From: JACRCT01 sp036504155
GTDB taxonomy: Bacteria; Myxococcota; Myxococcia; Myxococcales; UBA5297
Assembly (NCBI GenBank): GCA_036504155.1
Contig: DASXVQ010000003.1
Coordinates: 1 to 64,000, forward strand
Reading direction: 5' to 3'
DNA: 64,000 nucleotides
Shown here: positions 9,420 through 18,457 of the stretch, one piece after another
Layout: every line of letters starts with the position of its first letter
Position numbering within the stretch: the first letter of the stretch is position 1
The notes under the pieces: generated by a model
The model's input: only the letters and a program-made list of their open reading frames with translations
What the model was told of the DNA's origin: nothing
Databases searched by the model: none
Program-made: the position numbers and the translations under genes

Positions 9420-9451
9420 GCCGCCGCGAGGAAGCGAATCCTCGCGGCGGC
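9420..9451 (-). terminator. hairpin downstream of the chemosensory operon
   Basis: A perfect 13-bp stem (GCCGCCGCGAGGA and its complement) with a 6-base loop, 43 bases past the stop of the last chemosensory gene. No run of T follows on the minus strand, so its role as an intrinsic terminator is inferred from position. The rest of 9197-9493 shows no gene. Confidence 0.5.
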
Positions 9452-9493
9452 GAACCAACCTGCCGGCGCGCGGCCGGCGATCCCGGGCAGGGC

Positions 9494-10054
9494 CTACTTC
9501 AGCTTCGCCACGTCCACGCCGAAGGTGACCACGCCGATGCAGGCCTTGCCGTCCATGACCGGCACCGAGATCTGGCTCTGGTAGGCCTGGGAGCTGTCGT
9601 CGAAGTACACCGGGGAGACGTAGGTGCCGCCCTTGCCGTCCTTGAAGGCCTCGGTGAACTTCGGCTTGTCGCCGCGCCAGTAGTTGCTGGTCTTGGCGCC
9701 CATGGCGACGTTGGAGCCGTTCTTGTCCATCAGGTAGCCCTCGATGAAGTGGGGCTTGGTCTTGAGGATCTCGCGCAGCCGGTCGCCGGCGGGGTTGTTC
9801 TGGATCGACTTCATGAAGTCGTCCATGCCCTGCGTGGCACCCCACTTCTTGTGGAGGGCCTTGGCCTGCTCCACGGTCTCGCCCTTGGCGTTCCTGGCCT
9901 TCACCGCGGCGACCAGCACCGGGTCCTTGCCGTAGGCGACCAGCTGGGGCGCCAGGTCCAGCACCGCCTTGGGCGGCGGCTTGTCCTGGGCCATGGCCTG
10001 GCCGAGGGCGAGCAGGGATGCGAGTGCGACGACGACTCCGGGGAACGTCTTCAT
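9494..10054 (-). CDS. secreted PDC (Cache-type) sensor domain protein
   Basis: A 186-residue protein with a signal peptide (residues 1-22, cleavage near ALGQAMAQ) followed by a single PDC/Cache-like fold and no membrane anchor. Typical features of stand-alone periplasmic PDC proteins are seen: VLVAAVKARNAKGET, YLMDKNGSNVAM, TSNYWRGDKPKF and the closing strands SVPVMDGKACIGVVTFGVD. It overlaps the upstream MCP gene by four bases (ATGA), so it is made together with the chemoreceptor. It may bind a small molecule and present it to the receptor, or act as a soluble decoy; either role is inference. Confidence 0.85.
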   Translation of the reverse strand: MKTFPGVVVALASLLALGQAMAQDKPPPKAVLDLAPQLVAYGKDPVLVAAVKARNAKGETVEQAKALHKKWGATQGMDDFMKSIQNNPAGDRLREILKTKPHFIEGYLMDKNGSNVAMGAKTSNYWRGDKPKFTEAFKDGKGGTYVSPVYFDDSSQAYQSQISVPVMDGKACIGVVTFGVDVAKLK

Positions 10055-12027
10055 GAGAGCCCTCCTTGGGCCTGGGTGCTGCCGTTGACCTTGACCTTGT
10101 AGCTGCCCACCAGCGACTCGATGTTCTTGCTGATGCTCTTGAGCGCGTCGCCGGCGCGGTTGATGGACTCGCTGCGCTTCATGGTCTCGTCGACCACCTT
10201 CGACAGGTCGGTGACCGCCGTGAAGATCTGCGAGATGCCGGCGTTCTGCTGGCTCACCGCCGCGCCGATCTGCCGGACCGCCGAGGAGTTCTCCTTCACG
10301 ATCCCGCTCAGCTCGCGCAGGTTCTCGCCCGACTGCTTGGTCTGGCCGAGGTTCGCCTCCATGCGCTGCGAGCCGGCCTCGGTGATGCCCACCGCCGCCT
10401 CGATGGCCGCGGTGATGTCGTCGAGGATCTCGCTGACCCGGTTGGTGGACTGCACCGACTGGTCGGCCAGGCTGCGGATCTCGCGGGCCACCACCGCGAA
10501 GCCCTTGCCGTGCTCGCCGGAGCGCACCGCCTCGATGGCCGCGTTGAGCGCCAGCATGTTCGACTGGTCGGCGATGTCCTTGACCGTCCCGGTGATCTTG
10601 CCGATGAGCTTGGTGCGGTCCTTGAGCTGGCCGATCTTCGAGGCGATCTCCCCGACCTGGGAGCGGATCTCGTTCAGGCCGGTCATGCTCTTCTCGATGG
10701 TGCTCTCGCCCTCGCGGCCCAGCTCGTCGGCGTGCTGCGCCACCGCGATGACCTCCTCGGCCTTCTGCGCCGCCATCTGCGAGGTCTGGCGGATCTCGTT
10801 GGCGGTGACCTGCGTCTCCTGGATGGCGGTGGCCTGGCGGGTCACCGACTGGCCCTGCTCGGCGGTGATGGTCGTCAGCGCCGACACCTGCTCGGAGAGC
10901 AGCCGCCCCGACTCCTGCAGCGCGAGGATCATCTCCTGCAGGCTGCCCACCATCTTCCCGAACGAGCCCGCCAGCTGGCCGATCTCGTCGGAGGCCCCGA
11001 CCTCGATGGACCGCGTCAGGTCGCCCGACTTGACGATGTGGCTGACCGCCGCGTTCAGGTCGTTGATGGGCTTGACCATGCTGCGCGAGGTGAAGACCGC
11101 CGCCACCATCGCCGCCACGCCGATGAGCAGGACCAGCAGCAGGGTCAACAGCAGGGTCTTGGTCACCACCGCGAAGGCCTCGCCGCGGTCCACCAGGCTG
11201 AAGAAGATCCAGGCGTCGCCGATGACCCCGTCCTCCTTGTTCGACCAGGCGGCGGTCCACTCGTCCGCGTCGCCGTGGCCCTGCGGCGTGCCCTTGGCCA
11301 GCTCGGCCATCCGCCGCCGCGGCAGCTCGGTGACCCCGCCGGTGTCCAGCAGCACCTCGCCCGCCGGGTTGACGATGGCGTAGCGGAAGGTCTTCTGGCC
11401 GCGCGCCGCCGCGCGCTCCAGGTCGGGCGCCAGCCGGGAGACGAGCGAGTCCCAGTCGTAGGCGCCCAGCAGCACCCCCAGGGTCTGCTTCTCGGCGTTG
11501 ACCAGCGGCAGGGCGAGGTAGAGCACCCGCCCGCCGAAGGTCGGGTCGCTGGCGATGTCCTTGTTCTGCAGCCGCTGCTCCTTGGCCGCGCCCGAGAACC
11601 ACGCCGCGCCCCGCACCGCGTCCTGCTTCCCCGCCAGGCGCGACTTGAGCTCGGCGTTGCTCGCCGAGACCACCTGGCCGTCGGGCGAGAAGAGCGCCAG
11701 CCCCTTGAAGTCCGGGTAGCGCTTGACGGTGGTGGAGAAGACCTCGTCGCTCTTCTCGAAGGCGTTGAACATCAGCGCCCCGCTGATGATCGGGTTCTCC
11801 ACCAGGCTGCGCAGGACGTGGGTGCGCTCCAGCAGCGCGGTCTCGACCCCGGTCTCCGCGCTGGTCGCCTCGCCCTGGACCGTGGCCAGCACCTGGTCGG
11901 TCAGCGCGTTGCGGAACCAGGACGTGGAGACGGCGCCCAGCAGGATCAACGGCAGCAGCGCCAGCACGCCCGCGAACAGCAGCAGGCGCGAGCGGAAGCT
12001 CAACGTGCTCAACCTCGAGTTGGCCAT
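10051..12027 (-). CDS. methyl-accepting chemotaxis protein
   Basis: A 658-residue transmembrane chemoreceptor. TM1 is at about 14-34, a periplasmic double-Cache-like sensor runs from about 36 to 290, TM2 at about 293-314 (LLLTLLLVLLIGVAAMVAAV), and a HAMP domain follows at about 315-370. The cytoplasmic signalling domain includes the hairpin-tip core around SNMLALNAAIEAVRSGEHG (about 500-520) with the usual GFAVVAREIRSLADQS. It is the receptor of the adjacent che operon and is coupled to the secreted PDC protein by a 4-base overlap. A 76-base gap, the largest in the operon, separates it from cheB, so it might also have its own promoter. Confidence 0.93.
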   Translation of the reverse strand: MANSRLSTLSFRSRLLLFAGVLALLPLILLGAVSTSWFRNALTDQVLATVQGEATSAETGVETALLERTHVLRSLVENPIISGALMFNAFEKSDEVFSTTVKRYPDFKGLALFSPDGQVVSASNAELKSRLAGKQDAVRGAAWFSGAAKEQRLQNKDIASDPTFGGRVLYLALPLVNAEKQTLGVLLGAYDWDSLVSRLAPDLERAAARGQKTFRYAIVNPAGEVLLDTGGVTELPRRRMAELAKGTPQGHGDADEWTAAWSNKEDGVIGDAWIFFSLVDRGEAFAVVTKTLLLTLLLVLLIGVAAMVAAVFTSRSMVKPINDLNAAVSHIVKSGDLTRSIEVGASDEIGQLAGSFGKMVGSLQEMILALQESGRLLSEQVSALTTITAEQGQSVTRQATAIQETQVTANEIRQTSQMAAQKAEEVIAVAQHADELGREGESTIEKSMTGLNEIRSQVGEIASKIGQLKDRTKLIGKITGTVKDIADQSNMLALNAAIEAVRSGEHGKGFAVVAREIRSLADQSVQSTNRVSEILDDITAAIEAAVGITEAGSQRMEANLGQTKQSGENLRELSGIVKENSSAVRQIGAAVSQQNAGISQIFTAVTDLSKVVDETMKRSESINRAGDALKSISKNIESLVGSYKVKVNGSTQAQGGLS

Positions 12028-12103
12028 GGTGCGTTCCCCTTCTTCCTTTCCTTCGCGTGCTGCCCGTCGTCGTTGCGGATGACCCGTCTTCCGGCCGGGG
12101 CCT

Positions 12104-13153
12104 TCAGCCCTCGAACCCGCCGGCGCAGGCCGCCACCAGCGCCCGGCCCAGGTCGGCCGGCGCCACCGTGAACTCCGCCGCCTGCAGCTGCACCGCCGCC
12201 TTCGGCATCCCCCACACCACGCAGCTGGCCTCGTCCTGGGCGAAGGTGAGCCCGCCGGCGCGGCGCAGGGCCAGCAGCCCCCGCGCGCCGTCCTCGCCCA
12301 TCCCCGAGAGCACGATGCCGCCCGCCCGCGGCCCCAGCGACCTGGCCATCGAGGCCAGCAGCGCGTCGCCCGAGGGCCGGTGGTCGCTGGACGGGGCGCG
12401 GGCGAGCAGCACCCCGCCGTCGCCCAGCTCCAGGTCGCAGCCGTCCGGCGCCAGGTAGACGTGCCCGGCCAGCGCCCGGGCGCCGTGCACCGCCACGCCG
12501 ACCGCGAGCTGGCTGACGTCGCCGAACCAGCGCACCAGCCCCTGCCCGAAGCCGGCGGCGATGTGCTGCGCCACCAGCAGCGGGATGGGCAGGCCGCGCG
12601 GCAGCCCGGAGAGGATCTCCGCCAGCACCTGCGGCCCGCCGGTGGAGGCCACCAGCCCGAAGGCCCGCAGCGGCCCGGCCCGCGACGGCCGCTCCCAGCG
12701 CGCCGGCGGCGGGACGTCCACGTGCGCGGCGTGGCGGGTGACCACCGGCACCTCGCTCATCAGCCGCACGGTCTCGCGCACCTGCGCGCCCCACCTCTCC
12801 AGATCGGCGGCGCCCTGCACCTGCGGCTTGGCGATGAGCGCCAGGGCGCCGGCGGCCAGCGCGCGCACCGCCAGGTCCTCCTGGGTCGCCGCCAGCTGGC
12901 TGACCACCACGATGCGGGTGGGCGCCTCGGTCATGATCTTCTCGGTGGCGCGCAGCCCGTCGATGCGCGGCATCAGGACGTCGATGGTGATGAGGTCGGG
13001 CCGCAGCTTCTTGGCCAGCGCCACCGCCTCCTCGCCGTCGCCGGCCTCGCCCACCACCTGCAGGCGCGGGTCGGCCGAGAGCAGCGTGCGCAGCGCCCGG
13101 CGCAGCGTGGGCGAGTCGTCGGCGATGAGCACCCGGGTGGCGGGGACGGTCAC
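12104..13153 (-). CDS. cheB: CheB protein-glutamate methylesterase
   Basis: A 349-residue receiver-methylesterase that removes methyl groups from chemoreceptors when phosphorylated. The receiver has Asp12-Asp13 and phospho-acceptor Asp58 (ITIDVLMP). The catalytic triad is complete: Ser170 in VASTGGP, His197 in AQHIAAGF and Asp288 in LSGMGEDGA. It starts with GTG at 13153, overlapping the cheA stop as GTGA, the same junction type as elsewhere in the operon. The open frame extends further upstream inside cheA, but that part is a shadow. Confidence 0.93.
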   Translation of the reverse strand: MTVPATRVLIADDSPTLRRALRTLLSADPRLQVVGEAGDGEEAVALAKKLRPDLITIDVLMPRIDGLRATEKIMTEAPTRIVVVSQLAATQEDLAVRALAAGALALIAKPQVQGAADLERWGAQVRETVRLMSEVPVVTRHAAHVDVPPPARWERPSRAGPLRAFGLVASTGGPQVLAEILSGLPRGLPIPLLVAQHIAAGFGQGLVRWFGDVSQLAVGVAVHGARALAGHVYLAPDGCDLELGDGGVLLARAPSSDHRPSGDALLASMARSLGPRAGGIVLSGMGEDGARGLLALRRAGGLTFAQDEASCVVWGMPKAAVQLQAAEFTVAPADLGRALVAACAGGFEG

Positions 13154-15291
13154 GACGCCCCCCCCTTGCGCTTGGCCACCGCGCGCGCCACCTCGGACAA
13201 GAGCAGGCCCGCGGCGCAGTCCTTCTTCGAGAGGAAGCCGTCGGCGCCGGCGGCGCGGCCCCGCTGGCGCTCGCTCTCGTGGTCGTGCGCGGTGACGAGC
13301 ACGATGGGCAGCGCGGCGGTCTCCGGCCGGCCGCGCAGCGCCGCGGTCAGCGCCACCCCGTCCACGTCGGTGCCCAGGTCGATGTCGCACACCAGCGCCT
13401 CGTAGGTGCTGTGCCGCAGGTGCTCGAGCGCCTGCGCCGCGCTGGAGGCGGCGTGCACCACGTACCCGGAGGACTCCAGCACCGAGCGGTGCACCGCGCG
13501 GGCGGTGAGCGAGTCGTCGACCACCAGCACCTGCCGCGCCGCCGCCGCGCTGACCGCCATGCCCTCGGCCGAGGCCAGCCAGCCGGGCCGCAGCACCGGC
13601 ACCGGCTCGCCGTGCGAGAGCAGGACGGCGCCCAGGAACGCCCCCAGGTCGCGCACCTCGCGCGGCAGGGGCCGCACCACCGAGGTCTGCTCGCCCCGGA
13701 CCTCGTCCACCGCCACCATCAGCTCGCGCCCGCCGACGCTGACCAAGAGCACCGGCTGGCCCGGGGTGGGGACCATCGCCTGGCGCAGGCCGAGCCGGCC
13801 GCCCAGGTCGTCCAGCGGCAGGGCCCGCCCCTCGTGCTCGAAGAGCAGCGAGGCGCGCCCGCGCGAGACCTTGGCCTGCTCGGCGCGGGTGACCGCCTTG
13901 ACCGCCACCGTGGGCACGCCCAGGAGCGTCTCGCCCACCCGCAGCAGCAGGACCGAGGTCGAGCCGATCTCCACCGGCAGCGAGAGCATGAAGCGCGTGC
14001 CCTGGCCGGCGATGCTCGAGGCCTCGATGCTGCCCTGCACCCGCGTGAGCGAGGCCACCACCACGTCCAGGCCCACGCCGCGCCCGCTGACCTCGGTGAC
14101 CGCCTCGCGGGTGGTGAAGCCGGAGCGGAAGACGAGCTGGCAGACCTGGGTCTCGGTCATCGCCTCCAGCTCGGCCGGCCCGACCAGGCCCTTGGAGAGC
14201 GCCAGCGAGCGCACCCGGGCGACGTCGATGCCGGCGCCGTCGTCGGCGACCTCCACGAAGGCCATGTTGCCGGTCTGCTCGACGCGGATGGTCAGCGCGC
14301 CCTCGCGGTGCTTGCCCTTGGCCTCGCGGACCTCCGGCTTCTCGATGCCGTGGTCCAGCGCGTTGCGCACCAGCTGGACGAGCGGCGCGCGCAGCGCCTC
14401 CAGCAGCCGCCGGTCGAGCGCCACCTCCACGCCCACCGCCGACAGGCGCGCCTCCTTGCCCAGCTGCCGGCTCAGGTCGCGCACCGTCCGGTGCAGGGGG
14501 GCGATGAGGGTCTGCACCGGCAGCGTGCAGATGGCGCGGATGCGCTCCTCGACGTTCTCCAGGGTGGCCGCGGTCTCGGCGTTGTCGGCGTCCAGGGCCC
14601 GGCGCGCGTCGGCGATGGCCTCGCGGGCCTCGGCGGTCAGCTTGCGCAGCGCCGGCTGGTCCAGCGCGGCGATGACCCGGCGCAGCTCCTGGCTGCGGCT
14701 CTGCAGGCGCAGGGACATCTCGCGCAGCCGCTCGACGTCGCCGGCGAGCCCGGTGACGGTGGCGGTGTCCACGCGCCAGCCGGTGGCCTCGTCGGAGGCG
14801 GAGCCGGAGCCGGAGCCGGGCCCCTCGGCGGTCTCGGCGGCCTCGCCCGCGGGCGCGGCCGGGGCCGAGGCGCCGCCGGGGGCCGCCTCGGCCGCTGCGT
14901 CCGCCCGGACCAGCGCCACGCGCGCCACCGCGAGGTCGGGCAGGTCCACCTTCTTGTCGGCGCGGGCGCGCAGCCAGCGCAGCATGGCGTCCAGCGCCGA
15001 GAGCAGGGCGTCCACCAGCGCGGCGGGCATGGGAAGCGCCGAGGCCTTCAGCGGCGCGACCTTGTCCTCCATCAGGTGGGCGAGCTCGGCGATCTCCGAC
15101 AGGCCGATGGTGGCGGAGCTGCCCTTGAGGTTGTGCAGGGCGCGGCCCAGGCTCTGGTAGGTCTTGCGCAGCGCCTCGCTGCCGGCCGGGTCCTTCTCCA
15201 CCTGCAGCAGCGCCCGGGTGATGCGGTCCGAGAGGTCCTGGGCCTCGCCCACGAACCCGACCACCAGGGTCTCGAGGAGGGGCTCAGACAT
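13150..15291 (-). CDS. cheA: hybrid CheA histidine kinase with C-terminal receiver
   Basis: A 713-residue chemotaxis kinase. Domains in order: HPt with phospho-His53 (ALHNLKGSS), an Ala/Pro/Ser-rich linker (about 135-175), a long helical dimerisation region, HATPase with N-box LVQLVRNALDHGIE and G-boxes VADDGAGID and SGRGVGLDVV, a CheW-like domain, and a receiver domain at about 585-705 (VLVVDDS, acceptor in CDIDLG). No clear P2 CheY-binding domain is seen. The start ATG at 15291 overlaps the cheW stop by eight bases (ATGTCTGA). A start eight codons upstream is possible. The fused receiver may act as a phosphate sink or an output control, as in other CheA-REC hybrids. Confidence 0.92.
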   Translation of the reverse strand: MSEPLLETLVVGFVGEAQDLSDRITRALLQVEKDPAGSEALRKTYQSLGRALHNLKGSSATIGLSEIAELAHLMEDKVAPLKASALPMPAALVDALLSALDAMLRWLRARADKKVDLPDLAVARVALVRADAAAEAAPGGASAPAAPAGEAAETAEGPGSGSGSASDEATGWRVDTATVTGLAGDVERLREMSLRLQSRSQELRRVIAALDQPALRKLTAEAREAIADARRALDADNAETAATLENVEERIRAICTLPVQTLIAPLHRTVRDLSRQLGKEARLSAVGVEVALDRRLLEALRAPLVQLVRNALDHGIEKPEVREAKGKHREGALTIRVEQTGNMAFVEVADDGAGIDVARVRSLALSKGLVGPAELEAMTETQVCQLVFRSGFTTREAVTEVSGRGVGLDVVVASLTRVQGSIEASSIAGQGTRFMLSLPVEIGSTSVLLLRVGETLLGVPTVAVKAVTRAEQAKVSRGRASLLFEHEGRALPLDDLGGRLGLRQAMVPTPGQPVLLVSVGGRELMVAVDEVRGEQTSVVRPLPREVRDLGAFLGAVLLSHGEPVPVLRPGWLASAEGMAVSAAAARQVLVVDDSLTARAVHRSVLESSGYVVHAASSAAQALEHLRHSTYEALVCDIDLGTDVDGVALTAALRGRPETAALPIVLVTAHDHESERQRGRAAGADGFLSKKDCAAGLLLSEVARAVAKRKGGAS

Positions 15292-15892
15292 GCTCGCCCC
15301 CTCCGGCCCGGCCACCGCCGCTGCCGCCGCCGCCGCGCCGCGCCCGCTCGAGCAGCGCGCCCACGTCGACGAGCCCCACCTGGCGCACCGTGCCGCCGCC
15401 GGCCGCGATGTCGAGCACCGGGGAGTCGGAGCCCGAGCGCGCCTGCTCGACGTGGCTGAGCGGCAGGGCGCCGATGCGCGGGACCTGCTCGCAGTCCACC
15501 GCCACCAGGTGCCCCTCGCCCATGTCGACGACGAGCAGCACCGCGCAGTCCTGGCGCCAGCCGCGCACGCCCAGCAGCGCCATCAGGCTCATCGCCGAGA
15601 CGAGCTGGTTCTGGAAGCGCAGGAAGCCCAGGACGTGCGGGGGCGCGAGCGGCAGCGGGGCGACCATGCGCAGCGGCACCACCGCGCGCAGCGAGGCGAG
15701 CGGGATGGCGTAGGTGTCGCTGCCCACCGGGAACTCGGCGACCGGCAGCATGGCCTCGGCCTGCTCGCCGCCCTCCTCCTCGGTCGCCCGGGCGCGGGCG
15801 GCGCGGGTCTGCAGGACCTCCAGCAGGTCCGGCGTGAGGTCCCCCAGGGGGATGGCTCTCGCTCTCGCTCCCGCGCTCTCGCTCTCGCTCAC
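15284..15892 (-). CDS. cheW: CheW-like coupling protein
   Basis: A 202-residue protein with a CheW domain at about residues 45-185. The core beta-barrel motifs are visible: FPVGSDTYAIPLASLRAVVP, the GFLRFQNQL segment, and VLLVVDMGEGHLVAVDCEQV. Such proteins tether CheA to receptors. The first 40 residues are charged, and the tail is Gly/Arg-rich (residues 185-202). It starts with GTG at 15892, overlapping the cheR stop (GTGA). It is longer than a minimal CheW (about 150 residues) because of these extensions. It is one of two CheW domains in the operon, besides that within CheA. Confidence 0.85.
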   Translation of the reverse strand: MSESESAGARARAIPLGDLTPDLLEVLQTRAARARATEEEGGEQAEAMLPVAEFPVGSDTYAIPLASLRAVVPLRMVAPLPLAPPHVLGFLRFQNQLVSAMSLMALLGVRGWRQDCAVLLVVDMGEGHLVAVDCEQVPRIGALPLSHVEQARSGSDSPVLDIAAGGGTVRQVGLVDVGALLERARRGGGGSGGGRAGGGEHV

Positions 15893-17163
15893 CGTCGCAG
15901 CTCCGCGTCGAGGAAGGCCCGCGCCGCCGAGGCGTAGAAGCCCGCGGGCAGCGGCTCGGGGCCGTCGAGGGTGTCGTCGCCGGGCAGCGCGAAGGTGCGC
16001 TCGAGCACCTCGCGCATCAGCGCCACCGCGGCGCTCTTGCGGCCCTCGCGGGCGCACAACAGCGCGCTCTCCAGCAGGCCGGGGACGTAGCCCGGCGCGG
16101 CGGCGCGCAGATCGGCGAGCAGGCGCTCGGCGGCGACGCGCTCGCCGCGCTCGAGCAGGCCCAGCGCGCGCACGTGGGTCGCCACCGGGTCGATCTCCTT
16201 GCGGGAGGACGCGGCCGGCTCCGCCGCGGCGGCCAGGGGGACCCGGGGCGGCGGGTAGGCGCCGGAGCCGCGGACCACCACGCGGCGGCGCGGCGGCCGG
16301 GCCATGGGCGCGGCGGGGCCGAGCGGGGGCGTCGCCTGCGAGTCGGAGCCCGGGCCGGGCCGGACGTAGATCTGGTGCTCGGGCGGGCCGCGGCGGACCA
16401 GGCCCGGGGGCGGGCTGGCGACGTCCATGGCGGCGAAGACCAGCGCCCCGCCCTCGGCGAGCGCGCCGGCGAGCAGGGCGCGCACCCGCGCGGAGGAGGC
16501 GGGCGAGAAGTAGATGAGGACGTTGCGGCAGAAGACCAGGTCGAAGCGGCCCGGGTCGGGCGCGGCGGAGAGGAGGTTGTGGACGCGGAACTCGGTCCGC
16601 TCGCGCAGCTCGCGCCGCACCCGCCAGCCATCGCGCGCCGAGGAGCCGGGCTGGAACGGGTCGCACAGCAGCGGGCCGCCGGGCCGCAGCGACCAGGGGC
16701 CGTACAGGCCCTCGCGGGCGTGGCCGACGTTGCGGGCCAGCAGGTCGGTGCCCAGCACCTGGAAGCGGCGCACGCCGGCCGCCTCGAGGATGGCCGCCAG
16801 CGAATACGCCTCCTCGCCGGTGGAGCAGCCAGCGCACCAGGCGCGCACGAAGCGGCCCTCGGAGGCCCAGGCGGGGGCGAGGGTGGCGGCGACGAACTGG
16901 AAGTGCTCGGGCTGGCGGAAGAAGTACGACTCGCCGACCAGCGCGGCCTGGCTGAGCAGGTCCATCAGCTCGCGGTCGTTGCTGCCGGCCCGCTCGAGGA
17001 TGGAGCCGGGGCTCTCGCCGGCGGCCAGCAGCGGCGCGAGCGCGGCGCGCAGCGACTCCTCGCGCACCGCGCGCTCGTCGAAGCCGGTCCAGTGGGCGAC
17101 GTGGCCGACCAGCCGCGAGGCGACGTCGGTGGTGGCGGCCTCGAGGACGCGGGCGGGCATCAT
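15889..17163 (-). CDS. cheR: CheR chemoreceptor methyltransferase with C-terminal helical repeat region
   Basis: A 424-residue S-adenosylmethionine-dependent methyltransferase that methylates glutamates of chemoreceptors. An N-terminal helical domain is followed by the catalytic domain with ESYFFRQPEHF, the SAM-binding motif WCAGCSTGEEAYSLA and FCRNVLIYFSP. After about residue 270 there is a Pro/Arg-rich linker and a helical C-terminal part (about 330-424) that looks like TPR repeats, as in CheR proteins of alternative chemosensory systems. Two adjacent ATG codons mark the start; the first gives an ATGA overlap with the upstream gene. Confidence 0.9.
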   Translation of the reverse strand: MMPARVLEAATTDVASRLVGHVAHWTGFDERAVREESLRAALAPLLAAGESPGSILERAGSNDRELMDLLSQAALVGESYFFRQPEHFQFVAATLAPAWASEGRFVRAWCAGCSTGEEAYSLAAILEAAGVRRFQVLGTDLLARNVGHAREGLYGPWSLRPGGPLLCDPFQPGSSARDGWRVRRELRERTEFRVHNLLSAAPDPGRFDLVFCRNVLIYFSPASSARVRALLAGALAEGGALVFAAMDVASPPPGLVRRGPPEHQIYVRPGPGSDSQATPPLGPAAPMARPPRRRVVVRGSGAYPPPRVPLAAAAEPAASSRKEIDPVATHVRALGLLERGERVAAERLLADLRAAAPGYVPGLLESALLCAREGRKSAAVALMREVLERTFALPGDDTLDGPEPLPAGFYASAARAFLDAELRR

Positions 17164-18086
17164 GGCTCGCCTCCGGGCAGCTCCCGCAGCAGCGCGCGGA
17201 CCTCGCCCAGGAGCGCGCGGGAGAAGAGCGAGCCGGGCTCCAGCACCGGCAGCCAGCCGGCAGCCGCGCCGCTGGACTGGCCGCCGCCGGTGCCGGTCCC
17301 AGTGCCGCCGTCGCCGCTGGCGCCGCTGGCGCGCACGAAGCAGCGCAGCACCCGGCTGTAGACACCGTAGTCGCCGCCGCCCACCTGCTCCTTGGGGACG
17401 ACGGCCTCGGCGGGGAACTCCTCGGGGGCGCTGACCCGGTCCAGGCAGAGGGCGAGCGGCACGCCCTGCTCCTCGACGACGACGAGCTTTCGCTCGGCCA
17501 GCGGGGCCTGGTAGTCGACGCCCAGCCGCTTGGCGAGGTCGAGCACGCCGACGAGCTGCCCGTGCAGCGAGAAGTAGCCGGCCAGGTAGCTGGGGGCCGA
17601 CGGCAGCGAGGTGAGCATCGGCTGGAGCAGGACGGTGCGCACGCTGGCGAGCGGCAGGCACAGCTCGTACGGCCCGACGCCCACCGGCAGCGCCGCCAGC
17701 GAGCCCTGGCGCCGCCGGCGCTGGGCCTCGTCGAGGACCTGGTTGACCGCGGAGACCAGGCGCTCGGCCGCGACCGGCTTGGCGAGGAAGAGCTCGGCCC
17801 CGGCCTTCAGGCACTCCGCCTCGCGGAAGCCTTCGGAGGAGAGGACCACCACCGGGACCTCGTGCAGCCGCAGGTCCGCCTTGACGCGAGCGAGCACCTC
17901 GCCCCCGTCCATCTCCGGCATCGACAGGTCGAGCAGGAGGAGGTCGGGGACGAGCTGCGCCATCCGCTCCAGGGCCTCGCGGCCGTTGGTGGCGGTGGTC
18001 AGCTCGCAGTGGCCGGTCAGCGCGGCGCGCTCGAAGGCGAGCACGGCCTCGCTGTCGTCCACCAAGAGGACCTGGGGCAGGCTCAC
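17160..18086 (-). CDS. CheY-CheW fusion protein
   Basis: A 308-residue fusion. Residues 1-120 are a receiver (Asp10-Asp11, acceptor Asp53 in LLLLDLSMP, Lys in LFLAKP). Residues about 130-285 are a CheW-like domain (YELCLPLASVRTVLLQP, SYLAGYFSLHGQLVGVLDLAKRLG). This order resembles CheV with the domains reversed, since CheV has CheW first. A Gly/Thr-rich spacer (about 250-270) breaks the CheW part. It starts with GTG at 18086 in a GTGA overlap with the CheY gene before it. It probably couples receptor arrays to phosphorylation-dependent adaptation. Confidence 0.88.
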   Translation of the reverse strand: MSLPQVLLVDDSEAVLAFERAALTGHCELTTATNGREALERMAQLVPDLLLLDLSMPEMDGGEVLARVKADLRLHEVPVVVLSSEGFREAECLKAGAELFLAKPVAAERLVSAVNQVLDEAQRRRRQGSLAALPVGVGPYELCLPLASVRTVLLQPMLTSLPSAPSYLAGYFSLHGQLVGVLDLAKRLGVDYQAPLAERKLVVVEEQGVPLALCLDRVSAPEEFPAEAVVPKEQVGGGDYGVYSRVLRCFVRASGASGDGGTGTGTGGGQSSGAAAGWLPVLEPGSLFSRALLGEVRALLRELPGGEP

Positions 18087-18457
18087 GCCGCGATCCCCAG
18101 CACCCGGTTCACGCTCTGCATCAGCCGCGTGCCGCTGACGGGCTTGCGCACGAAGTCGTTGGCGCCGGCGCCGCGGCCCTCGCGCTCGAGGTCGGGGCTG
18201 GTGTCGCTGGTGAGGAGGATGACCGGGACGTTGCGGACCCGCTCGTCGACGTCGCTGCGGACGGCCTTGAGGAAGGCGATGCCGTCCATCGGCTCCATGC
18301 GCACGTCGGCCACCACCAGCTCGGGCGTCATCACGCGCAGGAGCTTGAGCGCCCGCTCGCCGTCGCCGGCCTCGATGAACTCCGCCTTCAGATTCCCCAG
18401 GAAGACCCGGAGGATGGTTCGGATGGAAGGGCTGTCGTCTAGGAGCATGACTCGCAT
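18083..18457 (-). CDS. CheY-like response regulator
   Basis: A 124-residue single-domain receiver, the first gene of the chemosensory operon. It has Asp7-Asp8, the phospho-acceptor Asp51 (VVADVRMEPMDG), the conserved Thr in LLTSDTS and Lys in FVRKPVSG. The start is ATG 18457, preceded by AAGGTG and GGAGG, because the receiver fold begins at once; an upstream ATG would add a disordered Cys/Gly-rich stretch. It ends in a GTGA overlap with the CheY-CheW gene. It could signal to a motor (flagellar or gliding) or to another target. Confidence 0.88.
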   Translation of the reverse strand: MRVMLLDDSPSIRTILRVFLGNLKAEFIEAGDGERALKLLRVMTPELVVADVRMEPMDGIAFLKAVRSDVDERVRNVPVILLTSDTSPDLEREGRGAGANDFVRKPVSGTRLMQSVNRVLGIAA

